64,000 bases of DNA from Massilia rhizosphaerae (GTDB lineage: Bacteria > Pseudomonadota > Gammaproteobacteria > Burkholderiales > Burkholderiaceae_D), in the NCBI RefSeq assembly GCF_016093545.1, contig NZ_JADKYX010000019.1:1-64000 (forward strand). The letters run 5' to 3'. Positions 63,352 through 64,000 of the stretch are shown in pieces. The position numbers were made by a program, and so were the translations under genes. Position 1 is the stretch's first letter; every line of letters starts with the position of its first letter. Below the pieces are notes generated by a model that saw only the letters and a program-made list of their open reading frames with translations, was not told the origin of the DNA and searched no databases.

Positions 63352-64000
63352 ATGAATCTTGAAACGACCGAGAAAACGCTGAAGGAATTAGCCGAGATCG
63401 AAGTACCTGATCTATCTGTTTTTCCGACAGAATTCGTCAGCAAGCTTAACGGCGGGATCACTAGAACTTTAGGCACTAATGCTAAGCCATTCTCGATCAA
63501 GTCCGGCAATCCCCATGAGATCACCTTCATTGAACCAGCTTATGTGGATAACGTTGAGATTGAATTCTCAAAACCCATTGCCGGGGCCGAAATCGAACTA
63601 GTTGTATATGAAGCCATTCATAACCGCAACGTTCGAAAGAAACTGAATCACCAGACTCTCTCCGCAATAGCCGCATTTCCCGTAAGCTGCGTTACGTCTG
63701 GCATTTCCATTTACCTTCAGCCGAGCTTTTTCGAGCTATTTTCCAAGCGCACCTTGGAAATAAACAGAATCAAGATTTGCGGTTTTAATATTGACGACTT
63801 CGAAGTCCTTACGCATTCATTAGAAAAAATAGTCGGCTTAAAAAAATCAGCTGCGGATGAGCTTTCTCGCGAGAGAAATCAACTGTTGAGGCTACAACAG
63901 GAACTCATTGACCGAGAAACGGCAGTTGATGAACTAGAAAGCCGGAAGAACGCTGAGCTTGAAACACTGCAAGACCAACTAAACGAGTGCCAGCAGGCCA
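63352..64000 (+). CDS. coiled-coil protein of unknown function, 5' part
   Basis: An open frame from ATG 63352 to the window end, at least 216 codons with no stop. Residues about 1-155 look globular and beta-rich (VDNVEIEFSKPIAGAEIELV; CVTSGISIYLQPSFFELFS). From about 165 a continuous coiled coil begins (ADELSRERNQLLRLQQELID, TAVDELESRKNAELETLQDQ). AGGA lies 11 nt before the start. The 257 bp before it hold an AT-rich patch suitable for a promoter, so it may be transcribed separately from the two-gene unit upstream. The AT-rich composition matches that cassette. The role is unknown; such architecture occurs in structural, envelope and defence proteins. Confidence 0.68.
   Translation, partial: MNLETTEKTLKELAEIEVPDLSVFPTEFVSKLNGGITRTLGTNAKPFSIKSGNPHEITFIEPAYVDNVEIEFSKPIAGAEIELVVYEAIHNRNVRKKLNHQTLSAIAAFPVSCVTSGISIYLQPSFFELFSKRTLEINRIKICGFNIDDFEVLTHSLEKIVGLKKSAADELSRERNQLLRLQQELIDRETAVDELESRKNAELETLQDQLNECQQA

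Overview
The window is GC-rich, densely packed bacterial chromosome with a strong G/C bias at third codon positions. Gene content (two large TonB-dependent receptors, DUF3422, a PHA-synthase-like hydrolase, maeB, zwf, a PP2C-kinase fusion beside a formate/nitrite channel) suggests a betaproteobacterium of the Massilia/Duganella type (Oxalobacteraceae). That assignment is inference. No rRNA, tRNA or CRISPR array was seen.

Layout. 1-4621: end of an oxidative uronate/aldarate operon (KDG-aldarate dehydratase kdgD, alpha-ketoglutarate semialdehyde dehydrogenase, hexuronate-type MFS transporter, SMP-30 lactonase). 4757-8998: flavin reductase-like protein, malic enzyme maeB, secreted DUF4380-type protein. 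9086-13973: TonB receptor divergent from a LacI regulator across an 880-bp regulatory region. 14057-18889: a hypothetical protein, zwf, a PhaC-like hydrolase, a 59-aa membrane microprotein and a TSUP exporter. 19009-23532: FecR/DUF6600 protein, CPBP protease, DUF3422. 23739-27497: FadR-type GntR regulator and an orphan propeller-type histidine kinase. 27644-34216: 4-hydroxyproline catabolism (epimerase, AraC regulator, deaminase, three-part D-hydroxyproline dehydrogenase, M24 peptidase). 34170-46298: pectin/rhamnogalacturonan island (esterase, GH105, DUF4861, TonB receptor, CE12 esterase, a GH28-CE8 fusion, GH28). 46360-54829: CorA/ZntB, galT-galK, aldo/keto reductase, TetR plus Lnt-like protein, BASS symporter, YceI, a small protein. 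55012-60516: PP2C-kinase fusion, FocA/NirC channel, HAF-repeat protein, FAD monooxygenase. 60577-62112: decayed IS21 and IS5-type remnants. 62247-64000: a visibly AT-rich foreign cassette of unrecognised genes running off the window.

How it fits together. The main theme is use of plant cell walls. Esterases and GH28/CE8 enzymes would de-esterify and cut pectin, GH105 would remove unsaturated uronates, the TonB receptor would import oligomers, and the kdgD operon would oxidise uronic acid to 2-oxoglutarate. Galactose from side chains would enter through galT-galK. Hydroxyproline, abundant in plant extensins, is degraded through the same alpha-ketoglutarate semialdehyde intermediate, and the only visible dehydrogenase for it lies at 683-2263. 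Three promoters (the GntR gene, GH105, and the pectin TonB receptor) share the same design: a -35, 17-bp spacer, -10, and paired TGGTCCGACCA-like operators, with one operator always starting 4 nt after the -35. This points to one local regulon controlled by the GntR protein at 23739. The right end is the best place to look for an undescribed system: a 27-codon hydrophobic ORF, a membrane-anchored helical protein, a small soluble protein and a long coiled-coil protein next to mobile-element debris.
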